Below, one piece after another: positions 1 through 8,516 of a stretch of DNA of 64,000 nucleotides. Source of the stretch: Lignipirellula cremea (GTDB lineage Bacteria; Planctomycetota; Planctomycetia; Pirellulales; Pirellulaceae). Numbering within the stretch: position 1 is the stretch's first letter; each line of letters starts with the position of its first letter. The position numbers were made by a program, and so were the translations under genes. The stretch is from assembly GCF_007751035.1 (NCBI RefSeq), contig NZ_CP036433.1, forward strand, positions 558,001 through 622,000. The letters are read 5' to 3'. Under the pieces are notes generated by a model. The model worked only from the letters and a program-made list of their open reading frames with translations, did not search any database and was not told the origin of the DNA.

Positions 1-52
1 ATCGAAGGCGCAACGAGGCAATTTCGATATTACCTCGGAAGGACTTCAGCAA

Positions 53-778
53 ATGAAGCACAGGCTCGACCTCGATTTTCTGTCGTTGCTCGCCGCTGCA
101 ACGAGAGAGGGTGGAATTAGCTGGCGTCATGTCGGTGGAGACGGTTACCGCTCTACTTCGGAGGTGTATAATCTAAGCTGGCTGTACTGGTACAGGGTTG
201 ATGGGATCACGATAGGAAGAATGGGTCTTATTGTTGCTATTCAAGACCAGAGTCTGGCATTTCCCTGGGGAACGGAAGGGATGGAGGTAGCCAAGCAGCT
301 TCTAAACGAAATCGATGGCAAATGGATATCTTACCATTTTGGTCTAGTTAAAGGATGCAAGGAAATGCTGCCGAATGACTTGCCATCAACCCCAGTCGTC
401 CGCATGCAACAACCCTGCATCATGGTTCTTTCGTTGTTACGACAAGCCACCCAGGCCGGCGAGATCCTATGGAGACAGGATCGCGACAATCCGAACTCCT
501 TCTATTCCCACTTCAACCACAAAAAGATGGAAATCACGTTCCGGCAGCCAGCGGACTATGACGAAAATCCGATTGGGAATCTCGTCGTGGAGCTTTTGCT
601 GGAAGGCGCCAACATCCCCTTCGCCTGTGGGACGGACGGCTATTTTTTAATCGAAGAAATACTGTCCTTTTCCATTCCTGACTACCAGCGAGCGATTCGT
701 GATCGTGAAGCTGCATTGGCAAGGGAGATTGAATCCCTGAGGCGAATGATCCGTCAGTCGCCCGCGGAAGAAAAATAA
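53..778 (+). CDS. Hypothetical protein with internal duplication
   Basis: A 241-residue protein I cannot assign to a family. It has two copies of the same roughly 85-residue unit: residues 8-88 (LSLLAAATREGGISW ... PWGTEGMEVAKQLLNEI) and residues 124-208 (LSLLRQATQAGEILW ... ACGTDGYFLIEEILSF). Shared landmarks are a helix ending in G-x-I-x-W and a C-terminal G-T-x-G before a final helix. The tail (residues 210-241) is charged and likely helical. There is no signal peptide or membrane segment, so it is probably cytoplasmic. Base composition is more AT-rich than most of the window. The gene stands alone, with non-coding sequence on the downstream side. The function is unknown. Confidence 0.75.
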   Translation: MKHRLDLDFLSLLAAATREGGISWRHVGGDGYRSTSEVYNLSWLYWYRVDGITIGRMGLIVAIQDQSLAFPWGTEGMEVAKQLLNEIDGKWISYHFGLVKGCKEMLPNDLPSTPVVRMQQPCIMVLSLLRQATQAGEILWRQDRDNPNSFYSHFNHKKMEITFRQPADYDENPIGNLVVELLLEGANIPFACGTDGYFLIEEILSFSIPDYQRAIRDREAALAREIESLRRMIRQSPAEEK

Positions 779-1002
779 CGCCTGCTTCAGACGGTTGAGA
801 CCCGGCAGCAATGGCGTCGCCCGTTTCCCACAGATTAGGATGTCCCCCACGCCTGACTGCCAACGCTTCAAGTGGGGCAAGTCGGGCCAGTCCGTTTTGT
901 GAATCGCAAGCAGCAGTCGGCGATTCCTGGCTGGCCCCTACGTTCGCTGCGTAAGGGCAAGCGAAGTGTCGGTCTCCATGTAACTCGATCGGCGGATCTA
1001 CG

Positions 1003-1416
1003 ATGACACATCCTCGAAGACCTGATAGATTTCGCAGCACTTTCGATGAACTCAATTTTCTGAGTGATTCCATTCAAATCGCGATGACGCGAAATGAATC
1101 TGTTGATGCGATTGTCGCCTTGAGGTTTGAGTCGCTGCTTGAGTCATGTGGGTTTGACAACGGAAGTATCGTGCTTCAAGAGCACTGGGTAACCTTCTAT
1201 CAAATGAAGCAAGACGATGAGAAGATAATCGAACATTGTCGTCGGCAAATTGAACTGACGGAGATGCTTTTTGCTTTGGGCGGCCCCGTGGGGAGTGTTG
1301 ACAATAGCTACCTGGCGTCAGCCTTGTACACATTAGCAGACAGCTTGAGAAAGATCGGCAGAGTCGCGGAAGGGGATCAGGCAAGGAGGCGCGCCGAAGA
1401 ACTCGATCGACGGTGA
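1003..1416 (+). CDS. Small hypothetical helical protein
   Basis: A 137-residue protein rich in helix-forming stretches. The last 60 residues (YLASALYTLADSLRKIGR followed by AEGDQARRRAEEL) resemble a single tetratricopeptide-type hairpin, which suggests a protein-binding role but is not diagnostic. No signal peptide is visible. The ATG at 1084 (MTRNES) is a possible alternative start. It is somewhat AT-richer than the following genes. The family is not recognised and it could be a genus-specific gene. Confidence 0.5.
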   Translation: MTHPRRPDRFRSTFDELNFLSDSIQIAMTRNESVDAIVALRFESLLESCGFDNGSIVLQEHWVTFYQMKQDDEKIIEHCRRQIELTEMLFALGGPVGSVDNSYLASALYTLADSLRKIGRVAEGDQARRRAEELDRR

Positions 1417-1570
1417 AGGAGCAGGTTTGCAGGGCTGTCCAGACGTCGACTCGAACCCGGGCGTCTCCGCATTCTCCCCTTCCTGCAGAGGGACGGTTAT
1501 GGCGGGCTGCGGTTGACGGTTACCTGGGGGTTAGAACCCTGGAAACCCTTTCCCCTGTCGCGGTGCTGTG

Positions 1571-2002
1571 ATGTTGACGCCTCCTGTTTGGCTGCTGCAG
1601 TGTCTGGGAATTGCTCAGATCGTGCTGGCGGTTGTGAGCGTGGCCATTCTGCGCGTGTTGCGTTGGGGGGAAGAAACGCGGAAGCTGAATCCGCTGACGC
1701 GGCAAGTGTTCTGGACGTACGCCGGGTATATCTGCGTCAGTAACTTGTGCTTCGGTCTGCTGACGGCGATCCTGCCGGGGGCGCTGCTGGAGGGGACGTC
1801 GCTGGCGGCTGCCGTCACGGGCTTTATTGCCCTGTGGTGGGCCGCGCGGATCGTGATTCAGTTCACATACTTTGATCGCTCCCAGGCGCCGGAGGGAAGG
1901 ATTTATGTGGCGGCGGAAGTCGCACTTGTCGTTCTGTTTCTGGTGTTGACGTTGACCTATGGACTGGCCGCCCTGGCGAATCTGCGGGCGATCGTTGGAT
2001 GA
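1571..2002 (+). CDS. Integral membrane protein, first gene of a two-gene unit
   Basis: A 143-residue hydrophobic protein with about four predicted membrane spans: residues 5-27, 43-62, 67-88 and 108-135. A charged loop (RWGEETRKLNPLTRQ) lies between the first two. The start is taken as the ATG at 1571; a GTG lies directly upstream at 1568. Its stop overlaps the start of the next gene by four bases (ATGA), a typical sign of translational coupling, so it is probably a partner or accessory of the acyltransferase-like protein encoded next. I do not recognise a named family. Confidence 0.7.
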   Translation: MLTPPVWLLQCLGIAQIVLAVVSVAILRVLRWGEETRKLNPLTRQVFWTYAGYICVSNLCFGLLTAILPGALLEGTSLAAAVTGFIALWWAARIVIQFTYFDRSQAPEGRIYVAAEVALVVLFLVLTLTYGLAALANLRAIVG

Positions 2003-3006
2003 CGGGCTATCTACCCCAGCACCCGGAAACGCTGGTCTGGGTGGGAGTCTTCCTGCTGGCGGAGCTGCTGGCGGGCTTTGCCGTCACGCGTATGAAAAAC
2101 GCTTGCTTGGCGCTGGCGGGAGCCTGGCTGCTGGTCGTGGGGGCGACGGCGGGGATCGAACGCTGGACGGTGCTGGAACCGGCCGGCGTGCGGATGCTGG
2201 CGATCATCAGCGGGCTTCTGTTTGGGATGAAGGCGGTAGTTTCCGTCGAGCAGCAAGCGGCGGGCCGCGAACGGTTGCGCCGGTTGAACTGGCTGCTCTT
2301 TGCCGCGGCCTGGCCCGGCATGCGGCCGACAGCGTTTGCCGCGGTGTTTGCGTCGTCCCGCAGTCGCTGGCGGGAACTGCTGATTCGCGGCCTACGAAAC
2401 CTGGCGGCGGGCGGCTTGCTGGTGGGAATCGCCTGGAGCATCGTCTGGCTGCCCGGAGAGACGGGAGCTTTCTCGACGCGCGTCTGGCTGGCGACGATCT
2501 TTCTCTTGTCGGGCCTGAGTCTGATCGTGCACTTCGGGTTGTTTAACCTGTTAGCGGGCGGATGGCGTCTGGCCGGCGCCGATTGCCAGGCTCTGTTTCG
2601 CGATCCGCTGCGCTCGACCACGCTGGCGGAGTTCTGGGGGCGCCGCTGGAATCTGGCGTTTTCTGAAATGACGGCCCTGGCTGTCTTTCGTCCGTTGCGG
2701 GGCGTGATGGGCGCTCGCGACGCGACCCTCCTGGCGTTTCTGTTTTCGGGATTGCTGCATGAGCTGGCGATCAGCGTGCCGGTCCAGGCGGGCTATGGCC
2801 TGCCGCTGTTGTACTTTGCACTGCATGCCATGGCCATACAGATCGAGGCCTGGTTCTCGCGCAACGGCCTGCCTGTCGACTCACTCGCCTGGGTCGGTCG
2901 GCTGTGGGTGCTGGGCTGGTTGCTGCTGCCGTTGCCGATCCTGTTTCACCCGGCTTTTCTGCGCGGATGTGTCTGGCCGCTGATCGGCGTGGTGGACGGT
3001 CTGTAG
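1999..3006 (+). CDS. Wax-synthase-like (MBOAT-type) membrane acyltransferase
   Basis: A 335-residue polytopic protein with about eight hydrophobic segments. The C-terminal half carries marks of the wax synthase domain family: an F-W-G-R-R-W-N motif at about residues 213-219 and, some 37 residues on, SGLLHELAIS, whose histidine matches the conserved catalytic histidine of membrane-bound O-acyltransferases. By family this predicts transfer of an acyl group to a hydroxyl acceptor at the membrane; the actual acceptor (lipid, alcohol or polysaccharide) cannot be told. It is coupled by a 4-bp overlap to the small membrane protein upstream. Confidence 0.7.
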   Translation: MTGYLPQHPETLVWVGVFLLAELLAGFAVTRMKNACLALAGAWLLVVGATAGIERWTVLEPAGVRMLAIISGLLFGMKAVVSVEQQAAGRERLRRLNWLLFAAAWPGMRPTAFAAVFASSRSRWRELLIRGLRNLAAGGLLVGIAWSIVWLPGETGAFSTRVWLATIFLLSGLSLIVHFGLFNLLAGGWRLAGADCQALFRDPLRSTTLAEFWGRRWNLAFSEMTALAVFRPLRGVMGARDATLLAFLFSGLLHELAISVPVQAGYGLPLLYFALHAMAIQIEAWFSRNGLPVDSLAWVGRLWVLGWLLLPLPILFHPAFLRGCVWPLIGVVDGL

Positions 3007-3128
3007 CAGAACGGGCGTTGCTCGCGGAGCGCGGTTGCTGCCGGCACGCGCCGTTTTGACGGTTCCGAGCCGAATCTTCCCTCTCAAGCGACGAGATTCC
3101 CAGGGCACGAGGCAGGTCTCCTCTGCTA

Positions 3129-3188
3129 AAATTGCAAAGTTCGAAATTGCAAAGTTCGAAATTGCAAAGTTCGAAATTGCAAAATTCA
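3129..3188. repeat. Four tandem 15-bp repeats
   Basis: Four head-to-tail copies of AAATTGCAAAGTTCG, the last copy degenerate (ends AAATTCA). The run is AT-rich in a GC-rich setting and contains the palindrome TTCGAA at each junction. It lies about 70 bp before the rhodanese start codon. The 15-bp period keeps a reading frame open on both strands, but no gene is likely there. Confidence 0.9.
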
Positions 3189-3257
3189 AGACGCTGGCAA
3201 AGCGGACCCATCCCTCGGGCCTGCCAGGCAGCTTACCCCATCCCCAGGAGAATTTCG

Positions 3258-3659
3258 ATGATTCCCCCTATCAGGAAATACGCCCTCGCTCTGGCTTGCA
3301 CCAGTTTTCTGACTCTCGGTCTGCAGGCAGCCGAACCAACGAAGGACACGCTTGAAACGGTCAAAAGCAGCATCGCCGAAGAAAAGGCCCTGCTGTTAGA
3401 TGTACGAGAGAAAAGGGAATGGGACCAGGGGCATATCGTGGGCGCAGTCTTCTTGCCGCTGAGCGAGTTACGCAATGGCATCACCGCCGAAGCGCTGGCG
3501 GAGCGGGTTCCCAAGGATCGGATCATTTACACCCATTGCGCGGCCGGTGTCCGTTCCTGCATCGCGGCGGATATCCTGAAGAATCACGGGTACGACGTGC
3601 GACCGCTCAAGCCAGGCTACAGGGACCTGATTTCCGCCAGCTTCAAAACGGCGATGTAG
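3258..3659 (+). CDS. Secreted single-domain rhodanese-like protein
   Basis: A 133-residue protein with an N-terminal signal peptide (residues 1-24, cleavage near GLQAAEP) and one rhodanese domain. The substrate loop CAAGVRS (Cys94) matches the C-x-x-G-x-R active-site pattern of sulfurtransferases, and LLLDVREKREWDQGHI is the usual N-terminal rhodanese motif. By family it would carry persulfide sulfur, here in the periplasm. The start at ATG 3258 is preceded by AGGAG at 3246-3250. An in-frame upstream extension runs through the 15-bp tandem repeats and is rejected because it would bury the signal peptide. Confidence 0.85.
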   Translation: MIPPIRKYALALACTSFLTLGLQAAEPTKDTLETVKSSIAEEKALLLDVREKREWDQGHIVGAVFLPLSELRNGITAEALAERVPKDRIIYTHCAAGVRSCIAADILKNHGYDVRPLKPGYRDLISASFKTAM

Positions 3660-3923
3660 CCAATCTGTCGCGGTCCCGCGATGGACTCGAGCCGATCCCG
3701 ATAGACTGGACGTCGGCCCCATGAACGGCAGGACGTGATCGGTTTACGCCCCTGCAGAATGAACGTGGACGCTTTCCAGAAAAGGTCGATGACCATGTTA
3801 TTTCCAAGGCTGTCAGACGCCCGGCTTGTCTGGCATTTGCTGGCTCTCCTCCGCTTGCGGTCCGCTGCCGGCCTTGGCGCCGAGAAGGGACCTGCTGGCA
3901 GCAGCAGTCATCTCTGCTTGGCG

Positions 3924-4706
3924 ATGCTCCTGACCGTCGCCTGGCTGGCCTCGTCGGCGCTCGGGGCGGAGCCGCAGGAGATCGTTTTTAAAGCCAGGCT
4001 CGACGGCACGGAGCAGCGATATATCGAACTGCTGCCGACGAGCTTTGAGGCCATGCATGCGCATGATGTCGTAATCGCCTTGCACGGTCACGGCTCCGAT
4101 CGCCGGCAGTTCATCACCGATGTACGCGGCGAGTGCAAGGGCGTACGCGATGTGGCGGCCAGGCAGGGGATGATTGTCGTCTCGCCGGACTATCGGGCGA
4201 CGACTTCGTGGATGGGGCCCAAGGCGGAAGCAGATGTGGTGCAGATCATCGAGGAGCTCAAGCAGCGGTATAAAATCGGGCGTGTCTTTGTCGCAGGCGC
4301 TTCGATGGGCGGAACGGCGGCGCTCACGTTCGGGGCGCTGCATCCCGATCTGGTCGCCGGCGTCTGCAGTCTTAACGGTACTGCGAATCTCGTCGAGTAC
4401 GACAGGTTTCAAGACGCGATCAGCGACTCGTTCGGGGGTTCAAAAATCGACGCGCCGGAAGAATATGCAAAACGCAGCGCCGAGTTATGGCCGGAGCGAT
4501 TCACCATGCCCGTTGCGGTGACAACCGGCGGCAAGGATACCGTCGTGCCGGCGGCGAGCGTCCTGCGCCTGGTCGAGAAGCTGAAACAGGCGGACCGCAA
4601 GGTGCTGAGTATTCATCGGCCAGCGGGCGGGCATAGCACGACTTATGAGGATACCTGCCAGGCGATGGAGTTCATGTTGCGAGAAGCGAAGCCTTTCAAC
4701 CATTGA
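3924..4706 (+). CDS. Secreted alpha/beta-hydrolase (esterase-like)
   Basis: With the ATG at 3924 this is a 260-residue protein with a short signal peptide (residues 1-15, ending SALGAEP). The alpha/beta-hydrolase fold shows as IALHGHGSD (oxyanion region), GASMGG with nucleophile Ser127, GGKDTVVP (acid) and GGHSTTYED (histidine). The spacing fits polyhydroxybutyrate-depolymerase or feruloyl-esterase-like secreted esterases. A longer frame starts at 3735, with other ATGs at 3789 and 3798, but this gives an arginine-rich N-terminus before the signal sequence. The substrate is unknown; a plant- or algal-polysaccharide ester would fit the neighbourhood. Confidence 0.8.
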   Translation: MLLTVAWLASSALGAEPQEIVFKARLDGTEQRYIELLPTSFEAMHAHDVVIALHGHGSDRRQFITDVRGECKGVRDVAARQGMIVVSPDYRATTSWMGPKAEADVVQIIEELKQRYKIGRVFVAGASMGGTAALTFGALHPDLVAGVCSLNGTANLVEYDRFQDAISDSFGGSKIDAPEEYAKRSAELWPERFTMPVAVTTGGKDTVVPAASVLRLVEKLKQADRKVLSIHRPAGGHSTTYEDTCQAMEFMLREAKPFNH

Positions 4707-4917
4707 AACGCCGCGACAGTCGCCCCAGATTCGACGACGCCCCGCAACCGTCAGCCGGGGCGCCGTCAGGGCGTCTGGGCGAATCGAATCTGCAGGCGAC
4801 TGTCGCGGCAAGGGACGCTAAAATTCCGACTCACGAGCAAGCCCGGCCGGCAGGAGTGTCGGCGTCGTTGCCGCCCTGGCGCGACTCTCGATCACCGCCT
4901 TCGCCGAAGAGGAACCG

Positions 4918-5457
4918 ATGCTGGAACCTGCACGACTAAGCGAGCTGCTGGGCCGCTTTTACAATGGCTCGGAAGAGACGGTCGACGTGGAATACATGGG
5001 GCGTTTCCTCGTCAACGGCAGGATGGTCCTGCGCGTGCCTGAGGAGGGTCTGGAGGAACAATGGGCCGCCTCCCTGGTTCCGATCGAATACCTGCCGCTG
5101 TACGGCCTCAAGTTGAGTGAACCTGAGCAAGCAGGCGGTCTGTTTGAAGCGGCGCCCTTTGATCGCTACGATCCCATGTCGCTCCAGAACCAGTGGCTGA
5201 ATCTGCCGCCGGAGCCGGAGCCGGAGCCCCTGTTTGAGATTGGCACTGATGACTGCGGCGCCCAGTTCTGGCTCGGAGAATCGGGCGTGGTTTACGGCCA
5301 CAATCTGGACAACCAGTTTCAACCGCTGGGCGCGCTGAAAGATTTCGTTGACTTCGCGATCGACACGGCGCTGCGCGACGTGAACTGGTCTCAGGAACTC
5401 CATCGTCCGACCGCGCTCGCGCCGTTCCGGTTAACTGCGATCAACACAATGGATTAA
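4918..5457 (+). CDS. Hypothetical acidic protein
   Basis: A 179-residue acidic protein without a signal peptide. A PEPEPEP stretch at about residue 100 separates two parts. The second part (ending FKD-like VDFAIDTAL) weakly recalls the SMI1/KNR4 (SUKH) fold, with GxxFWLG, VYGHNLD and a final short helix, but this is a visual impression only. It starts with ATG 4918, preceded by GAGGAA at 4909-4914. No neighbours suggest a function. Confidence 0.7.
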   Translation: MLEPARLSELLGRFYNGSEETVDVEYMGRFLVNGRMVLRVPEEGLEEQWAASLVPIEYLPLYGLKLSEPEQAGGLFEAAPFDRYDPMSLQNQWLNLPPEPEPEPLFEIGTDDCGAQFWLGESGVVYGHNLDNQFQPLGALKDFVDFAIDTALRDVNWSQELHRPTALAPFRLTAINTMD

Positions 5458-5753
5458 CGCGGCCGCGAACCGTGTGAGGGAAGGAAGTCGCGCAGACGCC
5501 CGGATGTCGGGACATCAAATCTTCACGACCCCCTTTGCCGACGTGTATCTCTTGTCCGTGGAGAATGCCCGCTGCCCAGGTTCCCGGCAGGACGGCCTCT
5601 TTCCAGGGATGCCGCGGCATTCGTCTTCGCCAGGTAATCAGGCCAAGGTTTTTCGCTGCCAACGATCGAGGGGACCGGCTATACTTTGGGAAGAGGGGAA
5701 CGTATTTCCTTGCTGGCAAGCGGGGCTTGCCGTTACCAGGGCGGAGATTTCTC

Positions 5754-6236
5754 ATGGGCGACAATTCACCAGCCGAACCGCCGGCAGGACCGAGGCCGTT
5801 TCAGTTCCGTTTGCGGACGCTGCTGATCGGCACTCTGTGTGTCGCCGTTTTCCTGGCGACGGATGGCCTGGGGGTCGTTGGACTTCACTATGCTCGCGCC
5901 GTGGATAACGACCCGTTGCTCGCGCCGGTCCGTGTGGTTCGAGCGAAGAAAAACCGGCTGGAGCTGGCGGACGGACGCGTGCTTCGCGTGGAGTCGACGT
6001 CGGAATTTGACGCGTGGATCAAAACTTCTAGCGACCAGGTCGACCTCGAACTGCACGAGGAAACGCGATACGTTACCGTCTTTGGCAAGACGCGCGGCTG
6101 GATCTGCGGCACGCCCTGGATACGGCTCATCAACATTCCGCTGATCCCTGACGACGTTCCGATCAACCGTCGTCAAATCATTGCATACGGAGAGATCGTA
6201 ACCAATCCGGACGCTGTAGCGCAGTCCAACCGCTGA
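5754..6236 (+). CDS. Single-pass membrane protein with planctomycete FxLRTLL motif
   Basis: A 160-residue protein. After a short proline-rich N-terminus comes FQFRLRTLLIGTL leading into one membrane span (about residues 19-47), then a soluble domain of about 110 residues. The F-x-L-R-T-L-L lead-in recurs in the protein encoded at 30635-31072. The soluble part has alternating beta-strand character and no recognisable catalytic motif. ATG 5754 is chosen because it puts the FxLRTLL motif near the N-terminus; the frame is open from 5535. The function is unknown. Confidence 0.75.
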   Translation: MGDNSPAEPPAGPRPFQFRLRTLLIGTLCVAVFLATDGLGVVGLHYARAVDNDPLLAPVRVVRAKKNRLELADGRVLRVESTSEFDAWIKTSSDQVDLELHEETRYVTVFGKTRGWICGTPWIRLINIPLIPDDVPINRRQIIAYGEIVTNPDAVAQSNR

Positions 6237-6288
6237 CGCTGCGCCTTTTGTGGGGAAGCGGGGGAGGTCGTCGGCCCGAACGGCCGGA

Positions 6289-8178
6289 CTACTTTCCGCC
6301 GTTCGCTTCGAGGAATAGTTCGGCCTCTTTCAGGCGACGTTCTTTATCCTGTTGTCGCAGCGCCTGGATAATCTTGTTGCTATCGCCGCGGGAGATCGGC
6401 AGGGTCGTTTCATCGCCGAGAACGCCCAGCGGGACTTCTTCCATTTTCCAGTCGTCGCTCCGCTGGGTGGCGAAGGGCAGGTCTTTGTTGCCGGTCGCCT
6501 GTAGATTGGCCAGCGGGTTGCGGCCCCAGGCGTAGCGGAAATGGATCGGGCTGGGGATCATCGGGCTGGTTAGCAGGAGCTGTTTGCGATCGTACTGGAT
6601 CTGTCCGCGGTTGTTCTTCCCTTTTTCAACATAAGCGACATTGGCCGGCTGGAACTTGCGGTCTTCGCCGGCGATGGCGAAGCCTTCGATGGCGCCGTCC
6701 TGGGGATCGCTAACATCGGTGTCGAACTTGAGCAGGAGGGCGCCTTCCTGCTGCTCCATTTCCAGCAGCATGGGCGGCTTCCATTCGATCTCCTTGTCAA
6801 AGCCGTAAACAGTCGCCAGCGCCCACCGTGCGATGCGTTCGCCGGCGGGAATCTTGAGCTGCGGATGATACCAGCGTCGCCGCAGATCGTAGGTGCTGAC
6901 GAAGCCGATGTTCGCGTCGCCGGCATTGTAGAAATCGAGAAAGGTCTGGTACTGCGCGGCGCGGATGTCGATGCCGGCGTTGAACATTTTTTCGCAGTAG
7001 TCGTCGCGGGTCTGCGGGTAGCCGTCGGTGCAGAGCGACAGGACGCCAAAGGGCAGCTGCGGATCGTTGAAGGCGGCGCGCCAGGCTGTGATCATCTCGG
7101 GAAAGATGTCGCCGTACATCTGGGCGCCGGCCGATCCGTCGAAGGCGTTGTTGTAACCCTGGTGGAAGATGGCCCCTTTGACCGAAAGTCCAGCGAGGGG
7201 CGAGAGCATCCCCGCGTAACAATGCCCGGGGAAGTTGTGGTTGCCCAGCGGGCCGGGCCGAAGATCGGCAGGCGGCAGCTTTTTGTCGGCGGGAATCGGT
7301 TTGCCTTCCTGGGTCTGTTTCTCGATCCACTGGCCATGCTGCGCGATACGTTTCTCCAGATCGGCTTGCGGATCCCACTCCGCCACGGCCTGGTCGAACG
7401 AAGCCAGTTTGGCCCGGGTGGGTTCGCTATCCAGCTGGCGGAGTACGGGCAGCGGGGTCCAGGTTTCGACCGTGGTGCCTCCGCGGGAAGCATCGATCAC
7501 GCCGATCGGCGTGTTGCTGGCTTTGTGGATCCGCCGCGCGAAGACATAGCCAATGGCGGAGAGTTCGCGAGCCGTTTCCGGCGTGCAGGCGTCCCAGTCG
7601 CCCTTGCGGAAGTGCCGGCCGGACCAGTCGCTCCACTGGTGGAGACGGGCAAAGCTGCGCTGGAGATCCGGTCCGGCGCCGTGCGGGATGGTCAGGATGC
7701 GGATCTGCGGGTAATTGGCGGAGACGATTTCCAGCGGGCCGTTCTCGACCTTCGCCAGCTCGAACTCCATGTTGCTTTGTCCCCCCAGCACCCAGACGTC
7801 GCCGACCAGAATGTCGTCGAGAGCAAGCGTCGCGGAGGCGCCCTGGATCGTCATTTGCTGCGGGCGGCTTTCGGCGGAAACTGCCGGGAGCGTAACTTCC
7901 CACGTCCGGTCGTCGCCGGCCTTGGCCGAAGCTTGTTGTCCGGCAAACGCAACCGTGACCGGTTCCCCGGGTGCGGCCCAGCCCCAGACATGGATCGGTT
8001 TGTCCCGCTGGAGCACCATGCCGCTTTGAAAGACGTTGCTGACACACAGCCCTTCGCCGATCGCAGGCAGGCTGACGACATCCTCCCGCGGCATCTGCTG
8101 GGCGGACGCGGGCAGCGCGAAAACACCGGAGAGTAAAAGGCACGTTACCAGGAGACAGGGATTGCGGCGAGTCTTCAT
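6289..8178 (-). CDS. Sialate O-acetylesterase-like secreted SGNH hydrolase
   Basis: A 629-residue secreted protein with a signal peptide (residues 1-26, ALPASAQQ). GGQSNME with Ser135 is the nucleophile block of the sialate O-acetylesterase (SASA) family. It is preceded by the family's typical N-terminal beta-domain (SNVFQSGMVLQRDKPIHVWGWA) and followed by IGVIDASRGGTTVETW and FHQGYNNAF blocks. Family knowledge: these enzymes remove acetyl groups from sialic acids or, in many environmental bacteria, from acetylated xylan or other glycans. It is divergently transcribed from the DUF1592 gene at 8517. It ends only 52 bp from the convergent gene 5754-6236. Confidence 0.88.
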   Translation of the reverse strand: MKTRRNPCLLVTCLLLSGVFALPASAQQMPREDVVSLPAIGEGLCVSNVFQSGMVLQRDKPIHVWGWAAPGEPVTVAFAGQQASAKAGDDRTWEVTLPAVSAESRPQQMTIQGASATLALDDILVGDVWVLGGQSNMEFELAKVENGPLEIVSANYPQIRILTIPHGAGPDLQRSFARLHQWSDWSGRHFRKGDWDACTPETARELSAIGYVFARRIHKASNTPIGVIDASRGGTTVETWTPLPVLRQLDSEPTRAKLASFDQAVAEWDPQADLEKRIAQHGQWIEKQTQEGKPIPADKKLPPADLRPGPLGNHNFPGHCYAGMLSPLAGLSVKGAIFHQGYNNAFDGSAGAQMYGDIFPEMITAWRAAFNDPQLPFGVLSLCTDGYPQTRDDYCEKMFNAGIDIRAAQYQTFLDFYNAGDANIGFVSTYDLRRRWYHPQLKIPAGERIARWALATVYGFDKEIEWKPPMLLEMEQQEGALLLKFDTDVSDPQDGAIEGFAIAGEDRKFQPANVAYVEKGKNNRGQIQYDRKQLLLTSPMIPSPIHFRYAWGRNPLANLQATGNKDLPFATQRSDDWKMEEVPLGVLGDETTLPISRGDSNKIIQALRQQDKERRLKEAELFLEANGGK

Positions 8179-8516
8179 TTGCGGTTCTCCGTCAAAAGAT
8201 TCAGGCGGGCGGTTTGGCGGGTCTGGGGCTCGCTCACCGTCAGGGGGCCAAGCTTTGCTCGGTCGGGTGTCTTAGGATAACTGCGACCAGCCGCGCATGT
8301 CATCTTTTTCCTGAGGAATGCCTTGGCGAAGAATGTCCGGTCTTCGACGAGCCGAGTTCCGTCGCGGAACAGGCGTCGTCAAACGCTTGGCGCGACCCGT
8401 CGGGTGTTCTGCGGGGTGGGTCTGTTCAACTTGACAAGTGGCCTGGCCACACATGATACTCGGAGGTTGTGCGTTGTCGCCTTGACCTTCCTCCCCTTTC
8501 GTCCCTTGTCAGCTTC
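8179..8516. other. Divergent intergenic region
   Basis: This 338-bp gap separates the divergent esterase and DUF1592 genes. Apart from the plus-strand promoter and palindrome described at 8431-8460, I see no gene or repeat in it. Confidence 0.6.
8431..8460 (+). promoter_or_regulatory. Candidate sigma70-type promoter with operator-like palindrome
   Basis: A perfect -35 hexamer TTGACA (8431-8436) is followed after 18 bp by GATACT (8455-8460), 56 bp before the DUF1592 start codon. The spacer contains the perfect palindrome GTGGCCTGGCCAC (8438-8450), exactly where a repressor would block polymerase. Planctomycete promoter consensus is not well fixed, so this is a sequence-based guess. Confidence 0.45.

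Noticed and set aside
3129-3188. CRISPR array
   Set aside because: The 15-bp units are directly adjacent with no spacers, and no cas gene is in the window.
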